Shown: positions 33,301 through 40,447 of the stretch, in pieces
Layout: each line of letters begins with the position of its first letter
How positions within the stretch are numbered: the stretch's first letter is position 1
Assembly (NCBI GenBank): GCA_041725895.1
Contig: JBGRQA010000005.1
Coordinates: 1 to 64,000 of the forward strand
Source of the DNA: JBGRQA01 sp041725895
GTDB taxonomy: Bacteria; Bacteroidota; Bacteroidia; Bacteroidales; Marinifilaceae
Direction of reading: 5' to 3'
DNA: 64,000 nucleotides
Notes under the pieces: generated by a model
The model's input: only the letters and a program-made list of their open reading frames with translations
Databases searched by the model: none
What the model was told of the DNA's origin: nothing
Made by a program: the position numbers and the translations under genes

Positions 33301-34265
33301 AGCTATTTGATGGCTCTCAATTCATTGAGGCCCCTGTAGTTGGCAATGGAAACACAATCCATTTCCCTCATCTCCACCCCAACACAAACACAACCTACAC
33401 CATCTTTGCACACGAAGCAGTTTGCACCCAAAAACAGGAATTGATCAACCCAATCCAAGTGGAAGTTTTAGATCCAAATCCTCTTCCCATTGAGGCAATC
33501 TGCACTCCTTCCGAAATATGTGCAGGTCAAAACATACAGATAGAACTCCCTACTACCATAAATGGGATGAAGTATTCTCTCTCTCAAAAGAAAAAATCTC
33601 TGGGGATCATACAAACCGGAGATGGTAATCCTCTTCAGTTTCCGGAACAAACACCCACCGAATCGACAACCTACCAGGTAATGCTCAACTCATGCGTGGA
33701 ACCCACAGAGGCCTGCTCTCTTCCAATTACAGTGCACCCTACTCCGGAACTGGAAATCACTACCCAACAAGTCACCGATGGATACAACGGAAGCCTTGTA
33801 GTAGGCGTAAACCAGGGAACACCTCCTTTCGAATACAATGTTACACCTCTTGATATTATTACTACGGACAAGAGCCTACTCGAATTCAACAATCTAAAAA
33901 CAGGCAAATACCTGGTGAGCGTACGCGACGGCAATGGTTGCCTTACTGCAGATGAACCTACCCTGGTAGAAATTACCGTTTCGGACGAAGAAAAGGTGGT
34001 TGTAAACAATACGATTACTCCTAATGGAGACGGAATAAACGATGCCTGGATCATCCATCTACATTCCGAAGTACAAAATCCAGAAGTATTCATCTATAAT
34101 ATTTATGGTCAGGAAATTTTTCACTCCAGCCATTATGAAAACGACTGGAAAGGAACCTACAACGGATCTTCTTTACCCAACGGAGCCTACTACTATCTGA
34201 TCAAGTTCAAGGAAGCGGACATGAAACCAATGAAAGGAACCATATCCATCCTCGGAAAATACTAA
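30339..34265 (+). CDS. Giant T9SS-secreted Ig-like repeat protein (type B sorting domain)
   Basis: A 1308-residue secreted protein. A signal peptide (residues 1-28, ending LTAKA) is followed by twelve Ig-like repeats of about 90 residues, most opening with (I/L/V)C-x-G-E and sharing YQL-x-DG, FP-x-x-P-x-x-x-TTY and a central C. A SprB-like repeat (GSLVVGVNQGTPPFEYNV to VSVRDGNGCLTA) and a C-terminal gliding-motility-type sorting domain (ITPNGDGINDAWIIH, YNIYGQEIF, GAYYYLIKFKE) close it. Type B sorting domains direct T9SS export, and a PorP/SprF gene starts 10 nt after the stop, the usual partner arrangement. The paired conserved cysteines suggest one disulfide per repeat. Role as an adhesin or matrix protein is inferred. 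Confidence 0.85.
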   Translation: MDCKKLLFKIILLWGITTLASSLTAKAAIDPNLHVWPSYSKICTDESIVVYIDASEVGVDYELFDITSGTPISASDKVPGNGGRIQIAPSTVFTEGTYIFQVTATKLPEQANLTETVSITVSTPPNLGLTVDADDYDICANEEVIITLHNSENNVKYYLTDGSFESDLVDGNGNDIEFAPVIPENNTTYVVKTKSENCALEKNIVDDAVINFHKQPDNTIAIEATPGRICPGEDVSISIESSETGVTYQLNDGTSDIPPAQNGTGFAITFATVNPLTTTMYRVLALGEHCESSIELNTRKIVLVNPAPDNTMSFSADPETVCLGESTKLTLASSEENIDYQLYKDGVKEGPVIPGDGNPIVFPEQFPNALTVYSVKAQSPDCAGETDITATATVTYFDLPNKNMAVTPTPAIICEGETINISIESSESNVSYQLINGDTGEEIGSPLDGNNGTINIADAPSKDITYQVRATRKGCSTAVLLDDDAFVQVTPKPDLNLNLSITPSEICEGETAVVSLEGSITGESYQLKEDGLDIGPAQTGNGNTLNFPIGTPVAKNHTYTMEVTGADCNGPLPLTKTANLTVHPKPDLSLAIAIVPLEICVGEDAELTISNAKKGLDYELLDIDNNSIAIQSGNDEDLKFSISPTKGQTYTVKVLSTGCFASQELDTHPSITVNPGPNLDLEVNIDKNRLCDGKNEEAIISVENPQNGLDYTLNDGTSDIETLNSTGVTLNFNKVAPTNTTTYTIYTTITGACHGKVPLNNQALITVIPEPADNIAVNVTNPQLCRGESTQISIQSSETGVSYQLNDGSNDIGTPISGTGDPIYFPELTPILSSTYIVKATNDECKTMVPLQQTIPLDIGIPPETLLHPTVDKDRICEGEEIIISLTPTDATATYQLFENNNLLGAALPGNGKDLNFPPHTPTQNTIYKIEALGEKCISSVQIPFSEEVEVHHPPLTNLTLRLDHPRICIGEEVNVSLEKSQDGIFYELFDGSQFIEAPVVGNGNTIHFPHLHPNTNTTYTIFAHEAVCTQKQELINPIQVEVLDPNPLPIEAICTPSEICAGQNIQIELPTTINGMKYSLSQKKKSLGIIQTGDGNPLQFPEQTPTESTTYQVMLNSCVEPTEACSLPITVHPTPELEITTQQVTDGYNGSLVVGVNQGTPPFEYNVTPLDIITTDKSLLEFNNLKTGKYLVSVRDGNGCLTADEPTLVEITVSDEEKVVVNNTITPNGDGINDAWIIHLHSEVQNPEVFIYNIYGQEIFHSSHYENDWKGTYNGSSLPNGAYYYLIKFKEADMKPMKGTISILGKY
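30462..33755 (+). repeat. Twelve tandem Ig-like repeats within the T9SS cargo gene
   Basis: Twelve coding repeats of roughly 270-280 nt. The protein repeats are clear (IC-x-GE opening, GVSYQLNDG-like strand, TTYxVxA strand) but DNA identity between units is low, so this is an old array and not a fresh slippage tract. Confidence 0.75.
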
Positions 34266-34275
34266 CCAGACCCCG

Positions 34276-35874
34276 ATGACAATGAACAAAGCCCCTAAAT
34301 ACATATCGACACAATGGCTACTAGGCCTCCTTCTACTGTTTTGTCTTCCCCTTCAAACCAAGGCACAACAGGTTCCTTTATTGGATCAATACTACATCAA
34401 CCCATTGGTGTACAATCCTGCCATGGCCGGTCACAAAAACCTGTTCAACGGTTACCTAATGCGAAACCAGAAATTTCAGGGATTCGATGGGGGACAAATC
34501 ATTCACCTTCTCACCCTGGATGCAGCACTAAAAGAGGGGAAGTATGGTGTAGGACTAAACCTCATGAGCGATGATGTAGGAATTTTCAACAATACCCAGG
34601 CAATGCTTTCCTATTCCTACCGATTAAAATTTGCCAACGATCACATTCTTCGCCTGGGGCTTTCAGCCGGAATGGCCGACTTCAGAATCAACATGAATCA
34701 AATTAATGCCGATCCAAGTGATCCTTATTTAATCAACAACAACTATAAAAGAACAAAATTTTCAGCCAATCTTGGAGTTAACTACAATTACAAAAACTTC
34801 CGGTTGGGATTCACTGTCCCACAGTTGCTAAACAATTCCCTCCAGGAAGATGAAGCTCAAAACACAACAAGCTACCAACTAAGCAGGCATTTTCTTCTTT
34901 CGGGAGGCTATCGGTACCTTCTAAGCGAGAACCACAAACTTGCAGTTACCCCTTACGTTTTGATGCGATATGCAAAAAACTCTCCGGTTCAATACGATTT
35001 CAACGCGATCGTCGAAATGGAAAACAAAGGCTGGTTCGCCCTTAGCTACCGCAACCAATACGCACTTGGCTTAAACCTGGGGCTCCATGTACTCAAAAAC
35101 TTTAAAATTGGCTATTCCTACGACATTGGGATTCAATCTTCAGGTAGATATAGCTCCAACCATCATGAAATCTTACTGGGTTATACCTTTAAGAAAAAGA
35201 AATTCTCTTCTGAACCCGATCGTATCATGGACAAGGATGTTAGCATGCTGCGAAGCCTATTGGCAGAGAAGTACAAGAAAATTGACCGCCTGCGTGAAGA
35301 ACTTGAAAAAATGGAGCAGGAAGAGAAATTAGCCGACGAAGACAGGGATGGAATACCAGACACAGAGGATGAATGTCCCCAAACACCGCCTTTCTACATC
35401 GTAGATCAACAGGGATGCCCAATTGACACCGACGGAGATGGCATAGTAGATAGCGAAGACTACTGTCCCGACACACCTGGTTTAGCAGGAAACAGCGGTT
35501 GCCCGGAACAAAAAGAGGAAAAAATTGAAATGCCCGAGCGTCTCGAAAATGTCTATTTTGCCTTTGGAAAATACTACCTAACGGAGTATTCAAGGGGCAA
35601 ACTGGAAACAATCATTCACCTGATGAAGAATAATGATGATTACATTCTAAAGATGCACGGTCACACCGATGATATTGGAAACGATAAAACCAATGACCAA
35701 CTGGCCTACAAACGCCTGATAACAGTCAAAAACTATCTCACCCTAAATGGTGTTCCCGAAAATAGAATTGTAATCGTTCCACACGGCGAACGCTTGCCGG
35801 TAGTTGCCAACACCGATAGCAAGAGCCGGGCCATCAACCGCCGAGTCGCCTTTGAAATCTACTCCTACAGATAA
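34276..35874 (+). CDS. PorP/SprF-type outer-membrane protein fused to TSP3 repeats and an OmpA domain
   Basis: A 532-residue fusion. Signal peptide to about residue 30 (TKAQQ). Residues 31-315 match the PorP/SprF family of T9SS-associated barrels (QQVPLLDQYYINPLVYNPAMAG is the diagnostic start, ending ILLGYTFKKK). A short coiled coil follows (about 325-352, SLLAEKYKKIDRLREELEKM), then calcium-binding TSP3-type segments (DEDRDGIPDTEDECP, DTDGDGIVDSEDYCPD), then a peptidoglycan-binding OmpA domain (about 418-530, FAFGKYYL, MHGHTDDIGND, NRRVAFEIYS). PorP/SprF and OmpA proteins are usually separate genes; here one chain could span barrel to wall. It follows the giant T9SS cargo by 10 nt, so both are co-expressed. 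Confidence 0.88.
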   Translation: MTMNKAPKYISTQWLLGLLLLFCLPLQTKAQQVPLLDQYYINPLVYNPAMAGHKNLFNGYLMRNQKFQGFDGGQIIHLLTLDAALKEGKYGVGLNLMSDDVGIFNNTQAMLSYSYRLKFANDHILRLGLSAGMADFRINMNQINADPSDPYLINNNYKRTKFSANLGVNYNYKNFRLGFTVPQLLNNSLQEDEAQNTTSYQLSRHFLLSGGYRYLLSENHKLAVTPYVLMRYAKNSPVQYDFNAIVEMENKGWFALSYRNQYALGLNLGLHVLKNFKIGYSYDIGIQSSGRYSSNHHEILLGYTFKKKKFSSEPDRIMDKDVSMLRSLLAEKYKKIDRLREELEKMEQEEKLADEDRDGIPDTEDECPQTPPFYIVDQQGCPIDTDGDGIVDSEDYCPDTPGLAGNSGCPEQKEEKIEMPERLENVYFAFGKYYLTEYSRGKLETIIHLMKNNDDYILKMHGHTDDIGNDKTNDQLAYKRLITVKNYLTLNGVPENRIVIVPHGERLPVVANTDSKSRAINRRVAFEIYSYR

Positions 35875-35887
35875 GCCAACAAACACA

Positions 35888-35922
35888 TGTCATCCTTTTC
35901 TCTTCAACCGAAAAGGATGACA
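35888..35922 (+). terminator. Hairpin after the PorP-OmpA gene
   Basis: TGTCATCCTTTT (35888-35899) and AAAAGGATGACA (35911-35922) form a perfect 12-bp stem. The T-run after it is weak, so termination is likely but not certain. Confidence 0.6.
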
Positions 35923-36049
35923 TTATCATAGCTACTCCTTCTTTAAAAATCATCAAAACCCATATCGAGCTACTAGCTTATCCACCTATAAACAAACAGG
36001 ATAAATTCAGACAATCGTAGCTTTATGTGATTTTAACAGAAAAAGAACC

Positions 36050-36057
36050 TATATTTG
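36050..36057 (+). promoter_or_regulatory. Candidate -7 element of the helicase gene
   Basis: TATATTTG fits TAnnTTTG. The -33 box is poor. It predicts a leader of about 300 nt. Confidence 0.4.
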
Positions 36058-36331
36058 TGGTCGAAAGCGCGTTGTGCCGATAATGAATGAGACGGCAAGA
36101 ACTTCCAGCTGGAATCTTCTATCCAAATCCCACTCCTCACATAACAATGACTTCAAAAACGGAGGTATCAATGGATTCCCTCCTGTCCTTGATTTGCTTT
36201 CCGCAACATTTACTTCAATCCCTTTTCTGGGTTGTTGGATGTTAGAGAATGACACTTATTTTTTTGAAAACAAGAAAGCATGAAGTATGCAGACTGAAAA
36301 GTCATTCATCAGTTGCAATCCTTCATAATCC

Positions 36332-36350
36332 GTCGCAATCAGCGACTTTT
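36332..36350 (+). promoter_or_regulatory. Mini-hairpin with T-tail in the helicase leader
   Basis: GTCGC (36332-36336) and GCGAC (36342-36346) enclose AATCA and are followed by TTTT, 16 nt before the start codon. It could act as an attenuator or mask ribosome entry; this is inference. Confidence 0.35.
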
Positions 36351-36365
36351 ATAGAATATTAAAAT

Positions 36366-37658
36366 ATGACATTTACTTCACTCGGCTTGTCCGAACCCCT
36401 TTTGCTTGCTGTTAAAGCAAAAGGTTATGAAACCCCATCTCCCATTCAAGCCAGAGCCATACCTGCAGTACTAACCGGAAAAGATGTATTGGCAACAGCA
36501 CAAACCGGAACAGGCAAAACAGCTGGTTTTACTCTTCCACTACTACAACAACTGGAAGATGCTCCTCTTTTGAAACGTCGTCCTGTACGAGCTTTGATAT
36601 TAACACCAACACGAGAATTGGCCGCACAGGTAGGCGAAAGTGTAACCGACTACGGCAAACACCTCCCTCTGCGATCAACAGTCGTTTTTGGTGGAGTAAA
36701 AATCAATCCTCAAATTGAAAAACTGCGACAAGGAGTCGATATCCTTGTAGCCACTCCCGGACGCCTGCTCGATCTTCACGGCCAGGGGGCCGTTAACCTT
36801 TCAAAGGTAGAAATTCTGGTTCTGGACGAAGCTGACCGAATGCTGGACATGGGATTCATTCACGATATAAAAAGAGTGCTTGCCATTCTGCCAAAAAAAC
36901 GTCAGAACCTTTTGTTCTCCGCAACCTTTTCACCGGAGATTCGCCACCTGACCAATAGCCTTCTTCGAAATCCAATTCATATCGATATCGCACGACGCAA
37001 TACAGCCGCCGAAACGGTAAATCAGAAAGCCTATAAGGTGGACCGTCGTAACAAGGCACCCCTTTTGATCCATCTAATCAAAAACGAGAACTGGCAACAA
37101 GTTCTGGTCTTTACACGAACCAAACATCGCGCAAACGACCTGGCCAAAAAACTAACCCGAAAGGGAATCAACGCGGCCGCAATTCATGGAAACAAGAGCC
37201 AAAATGCACGCACAGCAACTCTTGCAGGATTTAAAAAGGGGGAAATTCGTGTTCTGGTTGCCACTGATATTGCTGCACGGGGATTGGACATCGAACAGTT
37301 ACCCCAGGTGGTAAACTTTGAGCTCCCCAATGTTCCGGAGGATTACGTACACCGTATTGGTCGTACCGGACGTGCCGGAGCCAGCGGACACGCCGTATCA
37401 CTGGTTAGCGACGAAGAGGTAAAATTGATCAAAGCAATAGAAAAACTGCTTCAAAAGGCCATTCCAAACGAAATTATGGAAGGATTTGAGCCGGGAACTG
37501 CCCCTGCCCTTGCCCCCAATGCAAAACCCCAGCAAAGATCGGCAAACAACAGACCCAAACGTAAAAGCAGCACCAAAACCTCTTCTGACGATTCAAAACC
37601 CAAACCCAAAGGCAACTGGCAGCGCCGAAGGAAAAAACGCCCCATCAAGGCTGCCTAA
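36366..37658 (+). CDS. rhlE: DEAD-box RNA helicase, RhlE type
   Basis: A 430-residue ATP-dependent RNA helicase, cytoplasmic, in rRNA or mRNA remodelling. All motifs are present: Q motif GYETPSPIQARAIP, Walker A AQTGTGKT, PTRELAAQ, DEADRMLDMGF, SATF, and HRIGRTGRAG. A basic, low-complexity tail of about 60 residues (about 370-430, NNRPKRKSSTKTSSDDSKP) is the usual RNA-binding extension. The ATG at 36366 gives MTFTSLGLSEPLL. Its long leader suggests post-transcriptional control, as in cold-responsive helicases; that is inferred. Confidence 0.92.
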   Translation: MTFTSLGLSEPLLLAVKAKGYETPSPIQARAIPAVLTGKDVLATAQTGTGKTAGFTLPLLQQLEDAPLLKRRPVRALILTPTRELAAQVGESVTDYGKHLPLRSTVVFGGVKINPQIEKLRQGVDILVATPGRLLDLHGQGAVNLSKVEILVLDEADRMLDMGFIHDIKRVLAILPKKRQNLLFSATFSPEIRHLTNSLLRNPIHIDIARRNTAAETVNQKAYKVDRRNKAPLLIHLIKNENWQQVLVFTRTKHRANDLAKKLTRKGINAAAIHGNKSQNARTATLAGFKKGEIRVLVATDIAARGLDIEQLPQVVNFELPNVPEDYVHRIGRTGRAGASGHAVSLVSDEEVKLIKAIEKLLQKAIPNEIMEGFEPGTAPALAPNAKPQQRSANNRPKRKSSTKTSSDDSKPKPKGNWQRRRKKRPIKAA

Positions 37659-37675
37659 CAATCAAAAAGTCAAGA

Positions 37676-37706
37676 AAAATCCGGAACTAAAATTCCGGAT
37701 TTTTTG
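37676..37706 (+). terminator. Intrinsic terminator of the helicase gene
   Basis: AATCCGGAA and TTCCGGATT stem followed by TTTTTG. Confidence 0.85.
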
Positions 37707-38093
37707 TACATATATTTTGACTTCAATTCAAACATTTAAAAAGTAGTCCCTGTAATCGTAATCCCCTTTCCTTCCCCCCAAAAAAAGATTTTCTCTTTAC
37801 CAGAAAGGGAATTGCTTCGTATCAACTCCGTATTAAGTCCGTATTTTTACGGAGATGATACGGACTTAATACAAAGAAAGTACGGAGAAGATTCATTTCA
37901 TCCTCTCCCACATTACCGCTCCATTTTCAAGGTTGAGAAGTATTACAACCAAAATTTCTCACAAGAGTTATACAAATTCTTTCTGGAACAACAATAAGTT
38001 GTCATTCCTTAACTGCAATTCACAAAAGAACCAACAGAATGAATAGCAACTACAGACAAGGAGATATTTCAATCAACTGACAAATAAGAGCAT
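37707..38093. other. Intergenic region between helicase and tRNA genes
   Basis: About 390 nt with a compact nested inverted repeat at 37826-37887. A 61-codon TTG-initiated frame across it follows from the repeat and I do not call it. Confidence 0.45.
37826..37887. repeat. Nested inverted repeat with ACGGA motifs
   Basis: TATTAAGTCCGTAT at 37831-37844 is exactly the reverse complement of ATACGGACTTAATA at 37858-37871. Outside it CTCCGTA (37826-37832) mirrors TACGGAG (37881-37887). ACGGA or its complement occurs five times within 62 nt. It resembles short ACGGA-type palindromic tracts I recall from other Bacteroidota; function is unknown. Confidence 0.55.
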
Positions 38094-38126
38094 AAAAAAA
38101 TCCCTCCGGAAATTCCGAAGGGATTC
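38094..38126 (-). terminator. Intrinsic terminator of tRNA-Leu copy 1
   Basis: AATCCC/GGGATT and an inner TCCGGAA-type stem; minus strand ends in T7. It follows the tRNA by about 10 nt. Confidence 0.85.
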
Positions 38127-38135
38127 TTGTTGCGG

Positions 38136-38217
38136 TACCCAGGGCCGGGATCGAACCGGCACGGGTTGCCCCACTGGTGTTTGAGACCAGCGCGTCTACC
38201 AATTCCGCCACCTGGGC
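38136..38217 (-). tRNA. tRNA-Leu(CAA), copy 1
   Basis: An 82-nt cloverleaf on the minus strand: acceptor GCCCAGG/CCTGGGT, D-arm GCG...CGC, anticodon loop CTCAAAC giving CAA (reads UUG), a long variable arm (TGGGGCAACCCGT) typical of class II leucine tRNAs, T-arm GCCGG-TTCGATC-CCGGC and discriminator A. CCA is not encoded. A near-consensus promoter lies just upstream. Confidence 0.93.
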
Positions 38218-38234
38218 AATTTTCAATTGCGATG

Positions 38235-38265
38235 CAAATATAGGATATTGTTTCAATCCTGCAAA
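38235..38265 (-). promoter_or_regulatory. Promoter of tRNA-Leu copy 1
   Basis: On the minus strand TTTG (38265-38262), exactly 19 nt, then TATATTTG (38242-38235): a full Bacteroidota consensus. Confidence 0.8.
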
Positions 38266-38315
38266 ACAAAAATTACTCTTCCCTAACTTTTTCGTCAGAT
38301 CTTTAGTTTAGAGGA

Positions 38316-38349
38316 TAAAAAAATCCCCCCGGAAATTCCGAAGGGATTC
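38316..38349 (-). terminator. Intrinsic terminator of tRNA-Leu copy 2
   Basis: Same hairpin as copy 1 with one base changed in the loop side of the stem; T-run on the minus strand. Confidence 0.85.
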
Positions 38350-38358
38350 TTGTCGCGG

Positions 38359-38440
38359 TACCCAGGGCCGGGATCGAACCGGCACGGGTTGCCCCACTGG
38401 TGTTTGAGACCAGCGCGTCTACCAATTCCGCCACCTGGGC
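38359..38440 (-). tRNA. tRNA-Leu(CAA), copy 2
   Basis: Identical in sequence to copy 1 (82 nt, class II, anticodon CAA, discriminator A, no encoded CCA). It has its own consensus promoter and terminator, so the two are independent units. Confidence 0.93.
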
Positions 38441-38460
38441 ATTTGTTTTCGATTGCGATG

Positions 38461-38491
38461 CAAATATAGAGCATTGTTTCAATCCTGCAAA
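38461..38491 (-). promoter_or_regulatory. Promoter of tRNA-Leu copy 2
   Basis: Minus-strand TTTG (38491-38488), 19 nt, then TATATTTG (38468-38461). Confidence 0.8.
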
Positions 38492-38587
38492 ACAAAAACT
38501 ATATTTTTTTGAAAAAAAATTACAAACAAAAAGGTCAGCCTCATGAGCTGAAAGCACCACAAAAACTGACCTTCATGTCTTTATCCT

Positions 38588-40126
38588 TTATTTCGGCATT
38601 ACATATTCTAATCCTGCCCCAGGTCCCAAAGGAAGACCAAAACTTAGCCAGATGATCAAAAGTATTGTCCAGATCACAAAAAAAGCAATGGAGTACGGCA
38701 ACATTGTTGCAATAATGGTTCCGATTCCAGCATTCTTATCGTATTTCTGAATAAAAGCAATAATCAGGGCGAAGAAACTCATCATAGGTGAAATTACATT
38801 GGTCACGCTATCCCCGATTCGGTAAACCACCTGAGACAGCTCAGGAGAATACCCCATCAGCATAAACATTGGGATAAATATTGGTGCCATAATCGCCCAT
38901 TTGGCCGAAGCAGAACCCATCAACATATTAATCAATGCCGAGAGAAGCACAAACAATAGCATTAAAGGAATTACACCAATATCGGCAGCCATTAGCACAT
39001 TGGCACCCTTAATGGCCATTATCACACCCAAATTGGACCATTTGAAGTAGGCCACAAACTGAGCTGCAAAAAATACCAATACATAGTATCCTGCCAGTGA
39101 TTCCATCGATTTGGTCATCCCTTTCATAATATCCACATCGCTCTTGAATGTTTTGGATCCAAATCCATAGGCAATTCCACAAAGGGCTGTTCCCAGGAAC
39201 AGAATTGCAACCACTCCTTTTATCAATGGAGAAGTTAAAAATCCGCCATCGGGTCCACGGAAGAATCCATCCTCGGGAATTAATCCCCACAAGGTAATTG
39301 CCGTTAGGAAAACCACAACGCCCATTGCCCATCGAAGGCCTCGACGCTCCAAATCGTTCAGTTGATGAATTTCTTCCTTATGCTCATCGGCTGCTTCGTA
39401 TTTTCCCAGTCTCGGTTCAATCAACTTCTCTGTAACAAAGGTTCCGGCAAAGGCAATAACAAAGGTTGAAACCACCATAAAGTAGTAATTGGCGGTAGGA
39501 TTTACCGATACCGAAGGATCTACGATACGTGCCGCTTCCTCTGACAATCCGGCCAAAAGCGGATCAATGGTTCCCAGGATAAGATTGGCAGAGAATCCAC
39601 CGGAAACCCCTGCAAAAGCAGCAGCCATACCGGCCACAGGATGGCGGTCTACTGCAATAAAAATAATCCCGGCAAGAGGAATCAGCAGAACGTACCCCAC
39701 ATCCGAAGCAGTATTGGACAAAATACCTGCCAAAACAATAACAAATGTGAGCAATTTACTCGGTGCCGAAAGTACCAGCATACGGATTAAAGTGCCAATC
39801 AGACCACTGCTCTCGGCAATCCCAATCCCCAGCATGGCCACCATCACGATCCCCAGCGGGGCGAAATCGGTAAAATTGGTAACCATATCACGCAGTATAC
39901 GGTGCAAACCATCGACTGAAAGCAGGTTAACCACCTTAATGGTTTCCTTGGTTCCGGGATGAATGGCTTGCCAGTCGAAATAGGCAGCAAGCCCTGAAAG
40001 CAATACGGCAGATAGTGCAAAAATGGCAAACAGGGTTGCCGGGTGAGGTAATGCATTCCCAAATTTTTCCGTGACCGTTAGGAATCGATCGGTCCAGCCT
40101 CTTTTTTTACGAATTGAATTCTCCAT
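38588..40126 (-). CDS. AbgT-family transporter
   Basis: A 512-residue inner-membrane transporter of the AbgT family (p-aminobenzoyl-glutamate uptake in E. coli AbgT; sulfonamide/pABA efflux in MtrF-like members). Typical segments are NALPHPATLFAIFALSA near the N-terminus, DFAPLGIVMVAMLGIGIAE, the ILSNTASDVGYVLLIPLAG hairpin region and MGSASAKWAIMAPIFIPM towards the C-terminus. No abgA/B peptidase genes are adjacent, so folate-fragment salvage versus export is open. The ATG at 40126 gives MENSIRKKRGW. Confidence 0.9.
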   Translation of the reverse strand: MENSIRKKRGWTDRFLTVTEKFGNALPHPATLFAIFALSAVLLSGLAAYFDWQAIHPGTKETIKVVNLLSVDGLHRILRDMVTNFTDFAPLGIVMVAMLGIGIAESSGLIGTLIRMLVLSAPSKLLTFVIVLAGILSNTASDVGYVLLIPLAGIIFIAVDRHPVAGMAAAFAGVSGGFSANLILGTIDPLLAGLSEEAARIVDPSVSVNPTANYYFMVVSTFVIAFAGTFVTEKLIEPRLGKYEAADEHKEEIHQLNDLERRGLRWAMGVVVFLTAITLWGLIPEDGFFRGPDGGFLTSPLIKGVVAILFLGTALCGIAYGFGSKTFKSDVDIMKGMTKSMESLAGYYVLVFFAAQFVAYFKWSNLGVIMAIKGANVLMAADIGVIPLMLLFVLLSALINMLMGSASAKWAIMAPIFIPMFMLMGYSPELSQVVYRIGDSVTNVISPMMSFFALIIAFIQKYDKNAGIGTIIATMLPYSIAFFVIWTILLIIWLSFGLPLGPGAGLEYVMPK

Positions 40127-40212
40127 GTTAGGTTATAAGGTTGAGTTGGTTTAAATTTCAATCTCCTTATGTTTCAATAAACGAAAACATTTAAGAAGAA
40201 AGAAATGAGCTA

Positions 40213-40220
40213 CAAATATA
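40213..40220 (-). promoter_or_regulatory. Candidate -7 element of the AbgT-like gene
   Basis: Minus-strand TATATTTG, 87 nt before the start codon; no good -33 box at the usual spacing. Confidence 0.4.
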
Positions 40221-40373
40221 AAAGTAGGATTCAAATACTCCCCTTTTTGCAATCGTTTTAACACTTTTCGACGACAAAGTCCTTTCAACAACCAACCATT
40301 TAATTCCTAATTTATTACATCAAACACTAGTAGTTTAAATAAGGATTATCTATATTAGTATAAAGATTATTGA

Positions 40374-40405
40374 TTTGATTTATATGACTTCTACTGTTAA
40401 ATTTG
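40374..40405 (+). promoter_or_regulatory. Promoter of the DHOD-like gene
   Basis: TTTG at 40374-40377, 20 nt, then TAAATTTG at 40398-40405, close to consensus; leader about 38 nt. Confidence 0.65.
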
Positions 40406-40447
40406 TTTCTATCAAAAATGAAATAACATAAACAAAAACTATACGCC

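Larger units (their letters stand above)
35923..36365. other. Intergenic region and long leader of the RhlE-type helicase gene
   Basis: About 440 nt. A -7 box at 36050-36057 would give a leader of about 300 nt before the helicase start at 36366. A small hairpin with T-tail (36332-36350) lies just before the start. A 69-codon frame inside has no recognisable features and overlaps the leader. Confidence 0.5.
38094..38497 (-). repeat. Tandem duplication of a complete tRNA-Leu transcription unit
   Basis: Two units of about 180 nt (38094-38270 and 38316-38497) each contain promoter, tRNA-Leu(CAA) and terminator with nearly identical sequence: the tRNA bodies are identical and the promoters differ by a few spacer bases. 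About 45 nt of unrelated sequence separate them. Confidence 0.8.
40127..40447. other. Divergent promoter region abgT-like / DHOD-like
   Basis: About 320 nt with a good promoter for the plus-strand gene (40374-40405) and a -7 box for the minus-strand gene (40213-40220). No coding sequence seen. Confidence 0.55.

Noticed and set aside
30462..33755. Possible CRISPR-like or DNA satellite array
   Set aside because: The repetition is at protein level only; DNA units differ too much and have no spacers.
36074..36283. 69-codon ORF in the helicase leader
   Set aside because: GTG start without a ribosome site, no recognisable content; more likely untranslated leader.
37812..37997. 61-codon TTG-initiated ORF across the inverted repeat
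   Set aside because: Its sequence is dictated by the palindrome and has no other support.
38050..38560. Several minus-strand ORFs of 60-85 codons reading AQVAELVDALVSNTSG and similar
   Set aside because: They are translations of the tRNA-Leu genes, a well-known false-gene pattern.
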